Below, piece after piece: positions 23,403-30,268 of a DNA stretch of 30,268 bases. The stretch is from DASZBR01 sp035943935 (GTDB lineage Bacteria > Pseudomonadota > Gammaproteobacteria > DASZBR01), in the NCBI GenBank assembly GCA_035943935.1, contig DASZBR010000013.1:1-30268 (forward strand), read 5' to 3'. A program made the translations under genes and the position numbers. The notes under the pieces were generated by a model. The model had not been told where the DNA came from and did not search any database. It worked only from the letters and a program-made list of their open reading frames with translations. The first letter of the stretch is position 1, and each line of letters begins with the position of its first letter.

Positions 23403-24162
23403 AGTCGGGATCTCGCTTAAAAGTTTTACGGTAAAGTTTAGTCGCGCGCTTTATGACATGCTGCCAAAAAACGGGGTCATGATTTTTGTTATACAGTCGC
23501 ATAAAACGCCATAAATCTTTTTGAGTCAAACCTGCATCCATTGCAGAAAAATATAAACCCGCAATGTCTTTAATTCTCCAACGCAGTGGGACTTTTTTTC
23601 TAACTTGCGCACGATGCCAATCAATCACATACAGATGTGAATCGGTTTGGTCTAATAAAAAATGACATATATAAAAATCTCTATGATTCACGCCTGAGTC
23701 ATGCATGGTTTTTGCAATATAAGCTATTTTTTTAATTAAGGCCCATTTCAATGATAGGGGAGGTGCCTGCGTTTTCCAATCGCGACAAAAATCTTCTAAG
23801 CTTATAGTATTTTCCAACGCTTTACAGATGACAAAAGATTCTTGTGTTGCCGGATTTTTTCCGCGCCACCCATAGCCTATTAATTGCGGCGTAAAATGAT
23901 ATTTTTCTAAATGCTGAATCGCATGAACTTCATTTTGTGCACCTAATACGGGTGAGCGTAATTGAAATAGATTTTTGAAAATTTCAATCCAGCCTACGCC
24001 AAAATGTAATTTCAGAAAATAGGCTTGATTTGCTTCATAAAATTTTAAAGTCTTTCGTCCGGGTTGCTCACGAAAAATTTCGCCCTGAATATTAAAAACA
24101 TGCTCAAATAGATCGGTTGTTTTCCAGTGTCCAATCCACGTCTCAGGTAATTTTAGTTCCAC
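23389..24162 (-). CDS. waaP: LPS core heptose(I) kinase, WaaP/RfaP family
   Basis: 257 aa, the usual length. A eukaryotic-like kinase fold: F-R-E-Q-P-G-R-K-T-L near the N-terminus, ATP-lysine K51 in Y-F-L-K-L-H, G-W-I-E-I-F-K-N-L, the catalytic N-H-R-D-F-Y-I-C-H (His160-Arg161-Asp162) and the metal Asp181 in V-I-D-W-H-R-A-Q. Phosphorylates the first inner-core heptose, which strengthens the outer membrane. The start codon is GTG (minus-strand 24162-24160), immediately after the thyA stop with no gap, so coupling to thyA is likely. The operon order is thyA-waaP-GT9. Confidence 0.9.
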   Translation of the reverse strand: MELKLPETWIGHWKTTDLFEHVFNIQGEIFREQPGRKTLKFYEANQAYFLKLHFGVGWIEIFKNLFQLRSPVLGAQNEVHAIQHLEKYHFTPQLIGYGWRGKNPATQESFVICKALENTISLEDFCRDWKTQAPPLSLKWALIKKIAYIAKTMHDSGVNHRDFYICHFLLDQTDSHLYVIDWHRAQVRKKVPLRWRIKDIAGLYFSAMDAGLTQKDLWRFMRLYNKNHDPVFWQHVIKRATKLYRKTFKRDPDYVPR

Positions 24163-24957
24163 TTAAACCGCAACCTTGCCAGCAATAGGCGCATGATGTT
24201 GATAATTTTTTATCACAATATCGTCATAGACATAGCTAAATAAATCATCAGGCTTGCGTGCAAATTCGAGTGTAGGAAGTGGTAGGGGATCGCGTGAGAG
24301 CTGTGTTTCTATTTGTTCAAAATGATTGGTATAAATATGGCAATCACCACCCGTCCAAATAAAATCGCCGACATCTAAATTTGTTTGTTGTGCAACCATG
24401 TGTGTTAATAAAGCATAAGACGCAATATTAAAGGGCACGCCTAAAAAAACATCTGCACTGCGTTGATACAATTGGCAGGATAATTTTTTATTCGCCACAT
24501 AAAATTGAAACATCGTGTGACACGGCCACATGGCCATTTGATCTATTTCTCCCACATTCCAGCTGTTGACGATGAGCCGTCTCGAGTCAGGATCGCGCTT
24601 AATTTCTTCCAAAACACGACTAATTTGATCAAACGTTTGGTTGTTGGGACCACCCCAGCTTCGCCATTGTTTTCCATACACAGGGCCCAGATCGCCATTT
24701 TTATCCGCCCATTCATTCCAGATTCTCACGCCGTTATCTTGAAGATATTTAACATTGGTATTACCGCTTAAAAACCACAATAATTCGTGAACAATGCTTT
24801 TGAGGTGAACTTTTTTAGTGGTGACAAGGGGAAAGCCTTTATTTAAATCAAAGCGCATTTGGTGGCCAAAAATGCTGACTGTACCGACGCCAGTCCTATC
24901 GTGTTTAGGCGTTCCATTTGCTAAAATGGTTCTCAATAAATTTTGGTATTGTTTCAT
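24163..24957 (-). CDS. thyA: Thymidylate synthase ThyA
   Basis: 264 aa, the same length as in E. coli. Methylates dUMP to dTMP with methylenetetrahydrofolate. D-R-T-G-V-G-T at the N-terminus, the catalytic Cys in M-W-P-C-H-T-M-F-Q-F-Y, the dUMP site Q-R-S-A-D-V-F-L-G-V-P-F-N and the end motif H-H-A-P-I-A-G-K-V-A-V are intact. The ATG at 24957 is divergent from, and close to, the SH3-protein gene. Confidence 0.97.
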   Translation of the reverse strand: MKQYQNLLRTILANGTPKHDRTGVGTVSIFGHQMRFDLNKGFPLVTTKKVHLKSIVHELLWFLSGNTNVKYLQDNGVRIWNEWADKNGDLGPVYGKQWRSWGGPNNQTFDQISRVLEEIKRDPDSRRLIVNSWNVGEIDQMAMWPCHTMFQFYVANKKLSCQLYQRSADVFLGVPFNIASYALLTHMVAQQTNLDVGDFIWTGGDCHIYTNHFEQIETQLSRDPLPLPTLEFARKPDDLFSYVYDDIVIKNYQHHAPIAGKVAV

Positions 24958-24987
24958 GTATATTTATCCTTAACTCATGGAGGTGTT

Positions 24988-25419
24988 ATGAAAAAATTTA
25001 TGATAGTTTTACTGGGGCTTATTTCATTCAGTGCGTTCGCAACTTCACTGTCGTTGTATCAAAATCCGGATTCAAAATCGAATGTTATTGCAAGCGTGAA
25101 AGAGGGGCAAGCCATTATTCCTATTTTTAATCAGGGTGACTGGGTAAAAATTGGTGATCCCACGAATGGCAATGTGGGTTGGGTCAGCAAAGAAGCCTTG
25201 CAAAAATCAGGCTATCCGCAAATGTCGATGCAAATATCTGGCTCGAAGAATCCCGAAGAAGTCAAAAAGATGATGGATAACATACAAAAGCAGCAGGCAG
25301 AATTTCAAAGCGCTATCTCTAAATACATGCAACAGAATATTCAAAATATGACAAAGCTTAATCAGGATTTTGGTCAGCTGTGGACGATGTCGCCGGATGA
25401 TCAGGCGGGTAAAAAATAG
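24988..25419 (+). CDS. Exported SH3-domain protein with C-terminal coiled coil
   Basis: 143 aa. A signal peptide is clear: M-K-K-F then a hydrophobic stretch, with a likely cut after S-A-F-A. A bacterial SH3 (SH3b) domain follows (about 20-70: L-Y-Q-N-P-D-S-K-S-N-V-I through G-W-V-S-K-E). Residues 85-130 are Gln/Met/Lys-rich and look like a coiled coil. Periplasmic; SH3b domains often bind murein, but no catalytic domain is attached. The ATG at 24988 has a perfect GGAGG; the longer reading from 24943 has none and lacks an N-terminal signal. Its last 62 bp are antisense to the end of the thiamine pyrophosphokinase gene. Confidence 0.83.
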   Translation: MKKFMIVLLGLISFSAFATSLSLYQNPDSKSNVIASVKEGQAIIPIFNQGDWVKIGDPTNGNVGWVSKEALQKSGYPQMSMQISGSKNPEEVKKMMDNIQKQQAEFQSAISKYMQQNIQNMTKLNQDFGQLWTMSPDDQAGKK

Positions 25420-26131
25420 GGGCATATGGGGCCGGATGAATAATAAGAGCCTCGCCCTGTATTTTAATCGTCGCTGTATTACTGCTTAATTCATTGGAAA
25501 TGCTTTCACTAAATCCTAGTTCTAAATCAAAACTGTCGTTTTCAGTTTCAATATTCGTATCATATTTAAGTCCTCGCGTAGTCATCGTTGCTTTGGGAAA
25601 AGCCATAATGCCGCACTGATCTCCAATATTGCCTTGAATAATAACTTCCTGATCTTTAGCATATTCCAGCACTTGAGACTCTGTATAGATTCGCATGAGT
25701 CTATTTGACTTAAAATGCTTTCGTAAAAATCGAATATTTCCGAGGGAATGGTCCATTCTGCCACCGGTCGCACAAACGATATTAATAATCACAGCACCTG
25801 AATCATCGGCGAATTTTATGCCTTTTTCTAAATCCGTTGCGTATTGACTCGTCGATAAAATAATTTTGACGTTATGGTTGCCCATGTAAAAAGGTTGAGC
25901 GGAATCTTTATTTTTATCTTTGTTTGGATGGTCATGCAGCGTTTTTTCAATTCCCCAATAGGTTTTGTCAACAGAATCAAAGTCGCCAATGATGGCGTGG
26001 GGCATGATGCCAAGCTGAGCTAATTTATCCGCTGCGCCATCGAGCGCAATAACGGTATCGGCTTGAGTGGCAAGCTCAGCAATAATGGCTTTGGATAAAA
26101 ACGGCCCGTTAGCGACAATAAGAAATATCAT
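25358..26131 (-). CDS. Thiamine pyrophosphokinase
   Basis: 257 aa, longer than typical bacterial enzymes (about 210-230). Transfers pyrophosphate from ATP to thiamine to make TPP. D-G-A-A-D-K-L (31-37), G-D-F-D-S-V (49-54), T-D-L-E-K-G (99-104) and G-G-R-M-D-H-S-L-G-N (123-132) are the family motifs. An insert of about 20 Lys/Asp-rich residues (64-85) lies before T-D-L-E, and the C-terminus has a Pro-rich extension after residue 230 whose codons lie opposite the SH3 gene. No TPP riboswitch was seen upstream, which suggests salvage of thiamine rather than TPP-regulated synthesis. Confidence 0.88.
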   Translation of the reverse strand: MIFLIVANGPFLSKAIIAELATQADTVIALDGAADKLAQLGIMPHAIIGDFDSVDKTYWGIEKTLHDHPNKDKNKDSAQPFYMGNHNVKIILSTSQYATDLEKGIKFADDSGAVIINIVCATGGRMDHSLGNIRFLRKHFKSNRLMRIYTESQVLEYAKDQEVIIQGNIGDQCGIMAFPKATMTTRGLKYDTNIETENDSFDLELGFSESISNELSSNTATIKIQGEALIIHPAPYAPIFYPPDHPATSSTADQNPD

Positions 26132-26203
26132 TATAAAATTGGCTCCGGAATGATAAGATGATGGCTAAATATACCATGATTCTGGGGTTCAAGGACGCTC
26201 ACT

Positions 26204-26710
26204 ATGGTTAATTCGTTATTATTTACAGTAGTTTTACCTGTTATTTTCATACTCCATAACATCGAAGAGTATGTGTCGTTTGATCCATCCGCATGGTCTT
26301 TCTATCGTTTCATTGGAAATGAATTCTATAATCGTGCCGTCTTTTTTTATGCGCTTTGTTTATTGAGTATTACCGTTATAGTGGCAGTGACGTTGAATTA
26401 TATTTATGCAGGATCCCTGTTACATGCGTTAGTTGTCATCACGTTTTTTTCTATATTTATTAACAGTCTTGAACATTGTGCTGTTTCACTATGGCGACGA
26501 AAAATATTACCGGGAACGATAAGTTCTGTATTGTTGATTATTCCATTTTCGCTTTATGCATTAATCGTTGGGCATAAAGATATGTTTGTTGGGATACAGG
26601 GCGCCTTAAATTATGTGTTTGTTTCGTTTATTGTGATGGTCGTTGCTGTTTTTCTTGGGTTATGGTCTGGGTTTTTTATTGATAAGCTGATGAGCTATTT
26701 TAAGAGATAA
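26204..26710 (+). CDS. HXXEE-domain membrane protein
   Basis: 168 aa with about four to five transmembrane segments. HNIEE (residues 18-22) is the name-giving HXXEE motif and lies in the first hydrophobic segment; N-S-L-E-H-C-A with a following R-R-K-I-L-P-G-T is the second conserved block. The His/Glu set suggests a metal or substrate site in the membrane, but no activity is established to my knowledge. AAGGA precedes the ATG. It stands alone, divergent from the thiamine pyrophosphokinase gene, and its last 16 bp overlap the convergent tpm gene. Confidence 0.83.
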   Translation: MVNSLLFTVVLPVIFILHNIEEYVSFDPSAWSFYRFIGNEFYNRAVFFYALCLLSITVIVAVTLNYIYAGSLLHALVVITFFSIFINSLEHCAVSLWRRKILPGTISSVLLIIPFSLYALIVGHKDMFVGIQGALNYVFVSFIVMVVAVFLGLWSGFFIDKLMSYFKR

Positions 26711-27342
26711 ACAAAGTCATGAATTTCTTTATAGCCCTTTTTCTCTAAATGCACTGGTATTTGTCGGTCTGTCGACTGCATTAATTCTTTTATATCAAAT
26801 CGAGCGCTAAATAAATTTTCTATTTCTTGTGGTGACACAGAGTAGGGTGGACCCTGAATAATACCAGGTGAGCTGTGTGTGAGTAATAATATCTGGCCGT
26901 TGGGTGAGATTAATTTTATTAAGTGTTCAGCATATTGTTTACGAAGATCGTTCGGCAATGCAATCAGTGCTGCGCGATCATAAACGGCTAAAATTTCGGG
27001 AATTATTTCAGTGGTTAAATCAAAAAAATCGCCACAATATAATTTTATATTTTCATTAAAATAGCAGGTAAATTTATTTTTAATTTCTTTTTTATATCCC
27101 AGCTTATTTTCAGTAAAGAAATTTTCACAGGCAATAGGGCTTAATTCTATGCCAATGACATTATGGCTTTGAGCTGCAAGCCAGAGCATGTCGAGAGACT
27201 TGCCACAGAGCGGAACAAGAACAGTTGTATTTGTAGCGAGATTAAGTTCAGGCCAATATTTTTCTAACAAGGGGTTAACAGAATCTCGATGAAATTTAGT
27301 GATGCCTTGTTCCCAATGTTCGAGCCAGTAGTTGTTGGACAT
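26695..27342 (-). CDS. tpm: Thiopurine S-methyltransferase (TPMT family)
   Basis: 215 aa, near the bacterial TPMT length. N-terminal W-L-E-H-W-E-Q-G-I-T-K-F-H, the SAM loop V-L-V-P-L-C-G-K-S-L-D-M-L-W-L-A, V-I-G-I-E-L-S and the D-R-A-A-L-I-A-L-P block are diagnostic. Bacterial members methylate thiopurines and in some species selenite or tellurite; the natural substrate here is unknown. It starts 6 bp after the TauE/SafE half-permease, in the proS operon. Confidence 0.92.
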   Translation of the reverse strand: MSNNYWLEHWEQGITKFHRDSVNPLLEKYWPELNLATNTTVLVPLCGKSLDMLWLAAQSHNVIGIELSPIACENFFTENKLGYKKEIKNKFTCYFNENIKLYCGDFFDLTTEIIPEILAVYDRAALIALPNDLRKQYAEHLIKLISPNGQILLLTHSSPGIIQGPPYSVSPQEIENLFSARFDIKELMQSTDRQIPVHLEKKGYKEIHDFVYLLK

Positions 27343-27348
27343 GAAAAA

Positions 27349-27708
27349 TTATTTACTTACAAGCATCTTGATCCCAATCGCAAACAACACAAACGCGAAT
27401 ATTTTTTTCAATACATCATTCGGCAAATACACAGCAACTTTTGCGCCAAGCAACCCGCCGATTAAAAATCCTGCTGCAACTAATAACGCAACTTTAATAT
27501 CAACATAACCCTGATTGTAATACGTCCACGCGGCTAATATTCCAATAGGGGGAACCATGATCGCAAGCGTTGTGCCTTGTGCAAGATGTTGCGACATGCC
27601 AAAAAATAATACCAACGCGGGAACAATAATAATGCCGCCGCCGATACCAACGATTCCACTAAATGCACCGGCTGTAAATCCTAATAATAAACAAATGACA
27701 ATATTCAT
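27349..27708 (-). CDS. Half-size TauE/SafE (TSUP) family permease
   Basis: 119 aa with about four transmembrane segments. G-F-T-A-G-A-F-S-G-I-V-G-I-G-G-G at the N-terminus and G-G-L-L-G-A-K-V-A later are the TSUP motifs. Full-length family members have two such halves (about 250 aa), so this protein represents one half and would have to work as a dimer. It starts with ATGA overlapping the proS stop by 4 bp and is followed by tpm. Family substrates are sulfite, sulfoacetate or other organosulfur anions; with tpm adjacent, export of a methylated sulfur or selenium compound is a possible link, not shown. Confidence 0.85.
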   Translation of the reverse strand: MNIVICLLLGFTAGAFSGIVGIGGGIIIVPALVLFFGMSQHLAQGTTLAIMVPPIGILAAWTYYNQGYVDIKVALLVAAGFLIGGLLGAKVAVYLPNDVLKKIFAFVLFAIGIKMLVSK

Positions 27709-28958
27709 ACGGCTCCTGTGATGTGGTGTTCAATGTCATCAATGCCAATTAATTTCGCTTCTTTATCCGTACGTCCTTGATATTCAACCTGATTATTTTT
27801 TAAATTACGATCACCCACGACAATACGTTTTGGAATACCAATTAATTCGCTGTCTGCAAGCATTGCGCCTAATCGTGAATCTCTGTCGTCATATAGCACA
27901 TCGATATTATGCTTAAGTAAGTTTTCGTAGATTTTTTCACAGGTTTCTTTAACAGCCGCATTAACGGGGATTACGACGACATCAAATGGCGCCATGGCTT
28001 TTGGCCAAATAATTCCTTTCTCATCATTACTTTGTTCGATAGCAGCAGCGACAATACGAGAAACACCAATGCCATAACATCCCATTTGCATGGGAATTTT
28101 TTTACCCGTTTCGTCAGTAATTTCTGCTTTGAGCAATTTGCTGTATAAGTCGCCCAATTGAAATATATGGCCAACTTCTATGCCGCGTGCGAGTTTTAAT
28201 TTACCTTTGCCATCCGGACTTGGGTCGCCATCTTTAACTTTATCTTTATCCATTAATTCGATATTTACCGCATAATCGCTTTCATCAGAAAACGCTAAAA
28301 GATCTTCACCCGATTGTGCAATGACTTGAAACTCATGCGAACTACTTCCACCGATAGTGCCGTTGTCAGCTTTTACGGCACGGAAATCTAAACCTAATCT
28401 TTTAAATATATTTTGGTAAGCCGTAAACATAATATTATAGGTTTCTTCTAAAGATTTTTGATCGAGATGAAAAGAGTAGGCATCTTTCATCATAAATTCA
28501 CGTGCACGCATCACGCCAAATCGTGGACGAATCTCGTCTCTAAACTTAGTTTGGATTTGATAAAAACTGACTGGAAGTTGCTTATAACTTTGTAATTCTT
28601 TACGAGCGATGTCAGTGATGACTTCTTCATGGGTAGGACCAAAACAAAAATCGCGTTCATGTCTGTCCTTTATGCGAAGCAATTCAGGGCCATATTTTTG
28701 CCAGCGTTTAGATTCTTCCCATAATTCGGCGGGTTGAATCGCAGGCATGAGGACCTCTAAAGCACCGGCTTTGTTCATTTCATCGCGTATAACAGCCTGA
28801 ACTTTTTGGAGTACTTTTAGGCCTAAAGGCATCCAGGTATATAAACCAGAGGCCAATTTTCGAATCAAACCGGCTCTTAACATGAGCTGATGGCTAATGA
28901 TTTCAGCGTCAGAAGGGACTTCTTTGGAGGTCGAGAGGAAATATTTTGAGGCTCGCAT
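27705..28958 (-). CDS. proS: Prolyl-tRNA synthetase lacking the editing (INS) domain
   Basis: 417 aa against 572 in E. coli. Class II motif 1 region (L-P-A-I-Q-P-type M-P-A-I-Q-P-A-E-L-W), motif 2 (F-R-D-E-I-R-P-R-F-G), G-T-I-G-G-S-S-S-H-E-F, motif 3 (G-C-Y-G-I-G-V-S-R) and the anticodon-binding domain are intact. Compared by eye with the E. coli protein, S-D-Y-A-V-N-I-E-L (about 227-235) is joined to G-D-P-S-P-D-G (244-250) by about eight residues, where bacterial-type ProRS has the editing domain of some 155-180 residues. Charging should be normal; hydrolysis of Ala-tRNA(Pro) should be absent. It heads the proS-TSUP-tpm operon. Confidence 0.94.
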   Translation of the reverse strand: MRASKYFLSTSKEVPSDAEIISHQLMLRAGLIRKLASGLYTWMPLGLKVLQKVQAVIRDEMNKAGALEVLMPAIQPAELWEESKRWQKYGPELLRIKDRHERDFCFGPTHEEVITDIARKELQSYKQLPVSFYQIQTKFRDEIRPRFGVMRAREFMMKDAYSFHLDQKSLEETYNIMFTAYQNIFKRLGLDFRAVKADNGTIGGSSSHEFQVIAQSGEDLLAFSDESDYAVNIELMDKDKVKDGDPSPDGKGKLKLARGIEVGHIFQLGDLYSKLLKAEITDETGKKIPMQMGCYGIGVSRIVAAAIEQSNDEKGIIWPKAMAPFDVVVIPVNAAVKETCEKIYENLLKHNIDVLYDDRDSRLGAMLADSELIGIPKRIVVGDRNLKNNQVEYQGRTDKEAKLIGIDDIEHHITGAV

Positions 28959-29003
28959 GGTTCTTACACCCTAATATAAAGAGATAAATGGTATCATGCC
29001 GAG

Positions 29004-29888
29004 ATGACGACTCAAGTACATTTTTTGACAGTAGACCCTGAGCATGCGGGTCAACGCCTCGATAACTATTTGCATACTCGCTATAAAGAACTGCCCAAGA
29101 GCAGGCTATATAGAATAATCCGCAAGGGTGAAGTGCGGGTGAACAAGAAACGCATTGATCCAGATTATCGCATCTGCGCCAACGATATTATTCGTATGCC
29201 GCCCCTGAAAGATGCCGTCCGTGTAAAAAATTTGCCTTCTAAAGTCAGTCACGATATGTCGGATTTATTAAATTCCCGAATTTTATATGAAGATAAGCAA
29301 GTATTAGTCATCAATAAACCTAGCGGTTTAGCGGTGCACGGTGGAAGTGGTGTGAGAGCGGGTGTTATAGAATTATTACGCATGATGCGTCCGCATGATA
29401 AATATCTTGAGCTTGCTCACCGTATTGATAGAGAAACATCAGGTTGTTTACTGATAGCTAAAAAACCGAGCATATTGAAAATTTTTCACGAACAATTTCG
29501 TGATGCCAAAATCAAAAAAAGATATGTTTTATTAGTCATGGGTAAATGGCCCTTAAAATTAACCAAAATAGACGAACCACTCGAAGGCAAATTATCCAGA
29601 ACTAATTTTAAGATATTACAAAAATTCTCAAATACTACTTTATTAGAAGCTTTTCCTGAAACGGGCAGAATGCATCAAATTCGAATACACGCACAACATG
29701 CAGATCATCCGTTAGTCGGTGATGATAAATATGGCGATAGAGATTTTAATCATTTTATGAGCGCGTATGGTTGCAGTAGATTATTTCTTCATGCGGCGAG
29801 TTTAAGTTTTAGTTTAGAAGATAAGAAATTTAATATTGAAGCGCCGCTGGAAGAAGATTTAGAGAAGTGTCTTAAACGCATTAAATAA
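29004..29888 (+). CDS. rluC: 23S rRNA pseudouridine synthase RluC
   Basis: 294 aa. An N-terminal S4 RNA-binding domain (about 18-70: Q-R-L-D-N-Y-L, K-G-E-V-R-V-N-K-K-R) is followed by the RluA-type catalytic domain with I-N-K-P-S-G-L-A-V-H-G-G-S-G and the catalytic Asp142 in H-R-I-D-R-E-T-S-G. The HGGSG stretch and G-D-R-E/D-F-N-like end block fit RluC (positions 955, 2504 and 2580 in E. coli) better than RluD. The ATG has only a weak ribosome site. It is divergent from proS with 45 bp between, so their promoters must lie close together or overlap. Confidence 0.92.
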   Translation: MTTQVHFLTVDPEHAGQRLDNYLHTRYKELPKSRLYRIIRKGEVRVNKKRIDPDYRICANDIIRMPPLKDAVRVKNLPSKVSHDMSDLLNSRILYEDKQVLVINKPSGLAVHGGSGVRAGVIELLRMMRPHDKYLELAHRIDRETSGCLLIAKKPSILKIFHEQFRDAKIKKRYVLLVMGKWPLKLTKIDEPLEGKLSRTNFKILQKFSNTTLLEAFPETGRMHQIRIHAQHADHPLVGDDKYGDRDFNHFMSAYGCSRLFLHAASLSFSLEDKKFNIEAPLEEDLEKCLKRIK

Positions 29889-29901
29889 TGAAAGGTGAGC
29901 T

Positions 29902-30165
29902 ATGCAAGAACCTCAATCCGCCCAAGCTGTATACGAAATGCTTCTTAATGCAATAAAAACATCTCGTATTGATACTGTTAACAATATTTTAAATAGCCTT
30001 CATAATGCTTCGGTTTTTTCTCAAGACCAATGGTCTTTACTCATTGAGGTTACGTATAAGCAGCATTGTAGGTTTAAGGGTTATAATGCTAAGGAAATTT
30101 TTTGCCAAGTATTCAGCACGCTGTGTTTGATCTGCCATGGAATTAATGGACACACATTTTCATAA
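29902..30165 (+). pseudogene. 5' remnant of an unknown gene cut by an IS3-family element
   Basis: An ATG with a strong AAAGGTGAG site, 13 bp after rluC, opens an 87-codon frame. No family is recognised; it is helical and polar. Codons up to 30127 look native, but from 30128 onward the DNA matches the end of an IS3-type element, so the last 12 residues and the stop at 30163-30165 come from the insertion. The gene was probably longer. Its continuation, if kept, would lie beyond the other end of the element, outside this window. Confidence 0.6.
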
Positions 30166-30268
30166 ATTAGCATAAGCTAATTCATATTCTCTTGGCGACC
30201 GGTAATTTAAAGCAGAATGTTTACGCTGTCGATTGTAGAACCCTTCAATGTAACTAAATATTTCTGTT
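30128..30268 (-). mobile_element. IS3-family insertion sequence, right end, truncated by window
   Basis: The terminal sequence TGATCTGCCATGGAATTAAT followed by GGACACAC starts at 30128 and resembles the IS3 inverted repeat as I remember it (TGATCTTACCCAGC... with GGACAC after it). Immediately inside, on the minus strand, lies the C-terminus of an IS3-type transposase. The other end and the target-site duplication are outside the window. Confidence 0.78.
30160..30268 (-). CDS. IS3-family transposase (orfB, DDE integrase), C-terminal fragment
   Basis: Thirty-five codons are present, ending in TGA at 30162-30160. The residues F-Y-N-R-Q-R-K-H-S-A-L-N-Y-R-S-P and then E-Y-E are the conserved C-terminal signature of IS3-family OrfB transposases (rve integrase core), just after the catalytic glutamate helix. 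The reading frame is open to the window edge, so the 5' part and OrfA lie beyond. No frameshift is seen in the visible part. Confidence 0.88.
   Translation of the reverse strand, partial: TEIFSYIEGFYNRQRKHSALNYRSPREYELAYANL

Noticed and set aside
26100..26203. TPP riboswitch at the thiamine pyrophosphokinase gene
   Set aside because: No THI-box core (CTGAGA with ACCTGATC-type segments) is visible on either strand in the gap.
29868..29888. Second PmrA-like site before the truncated gene at 29902
   Set aside because: CTTAAACGCATTAAAT has half-sites 9 bp apart rather than 11 and lies inside the rluC coding end; no -10 at a suitable distance.
1..30268. tRNA genes or a CRISPR array
   Set aside because: No cloverleaf-like segment with a GTTCRANYC arm and no regularly spaced direct repeats were noticed in any gap.

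Overview
The window looks like a chromosomal segment of a host-associated gammaproteobacterium, most plausibly of the order Legionellales (Coxiella/Legionella relatives). This rests on gammaproteobacterial housekeeping orders (ffs-dnaX-ybaB-recR, thyA next to a WaaP-type kinase), moderately AT-rich DNA, and large eukaryote-facing-looking proteins of no recognisable family. One of those proteins is preceded by a textbook PmrA box, the regulatory signature of Dot/Icm secretion genes and effectors in this order. No taxonomic marker was searched, so the assignment is an inference.

Layout. 1-202: intergenic DNA with a REP-like pair of hairpins, then a PmrA box and a -10 element. 203-5369: a two-gene operon of large putative effectors (1112 and 597 aa); the second ends in a disordered, proline-rich tail with SH3-ligand motifs. 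5399-8900: NAD-malic enzyme, a divergent QEGLA-family metallopeptidase related to the vertebrate tubulin carboxypeptidase MATCAP, and a ParE-type toxin-antitoxin pair. 8974-11589 (minus): recR, ybaB, dnaX and the SRP RNA gene. 11636-12277: pgeF. 12325-13951: two convergent orphan genes with overlapping 3' ends, one with an E-block-like C-terminus and one with a basic cluster and a nuclease-like H/N motif. 14019-15359: a phosphate-symporter-type MFS transporter.

15405-17920 (minus): an overlapping operon, ttcA-mnmA-(degenerate squalene/phytoene-synthase-like protein), which couples two tRNA thiolation enzymes to an apparent pseudoenzyme. 18062-18484: an HU protein with a histone-H1-like lysine tail, sharing a bidirectional terminator with a MATE efflux pump that follows holC. 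20390-24957: an envelope block (GT2 glycosyltransferase, Mpl murein-recycling ligase, GT9 heptosyltransferase, WaaP LPS kinase) plus thyA. 24988-27708: SH3-domain exported protein, thiamine pyrophosphokinase, HXXEE membrane protein, Tpm methyltransferase and a half-size TauE/SafE permease. 27705-29888: a prolyl-tRNA synthetase that has cleanly lost its editing insertion, and divergent rluC. 29902-30268: a small gene cut by the right end of an IS3-family element that runs off the window.

The most interesting parts are the PmrA-box effector operon, a recurring YP/NP helical motif shared by three orphan proteins, the nuclease-like orphan, the INS-less ProRS and the pseudoenzyme coupled to mnmA. 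Function calls for conserved enzymes rest on motifs recognised by eye. Effector calls rest on regulation, composition and lack of family, and are predictions.
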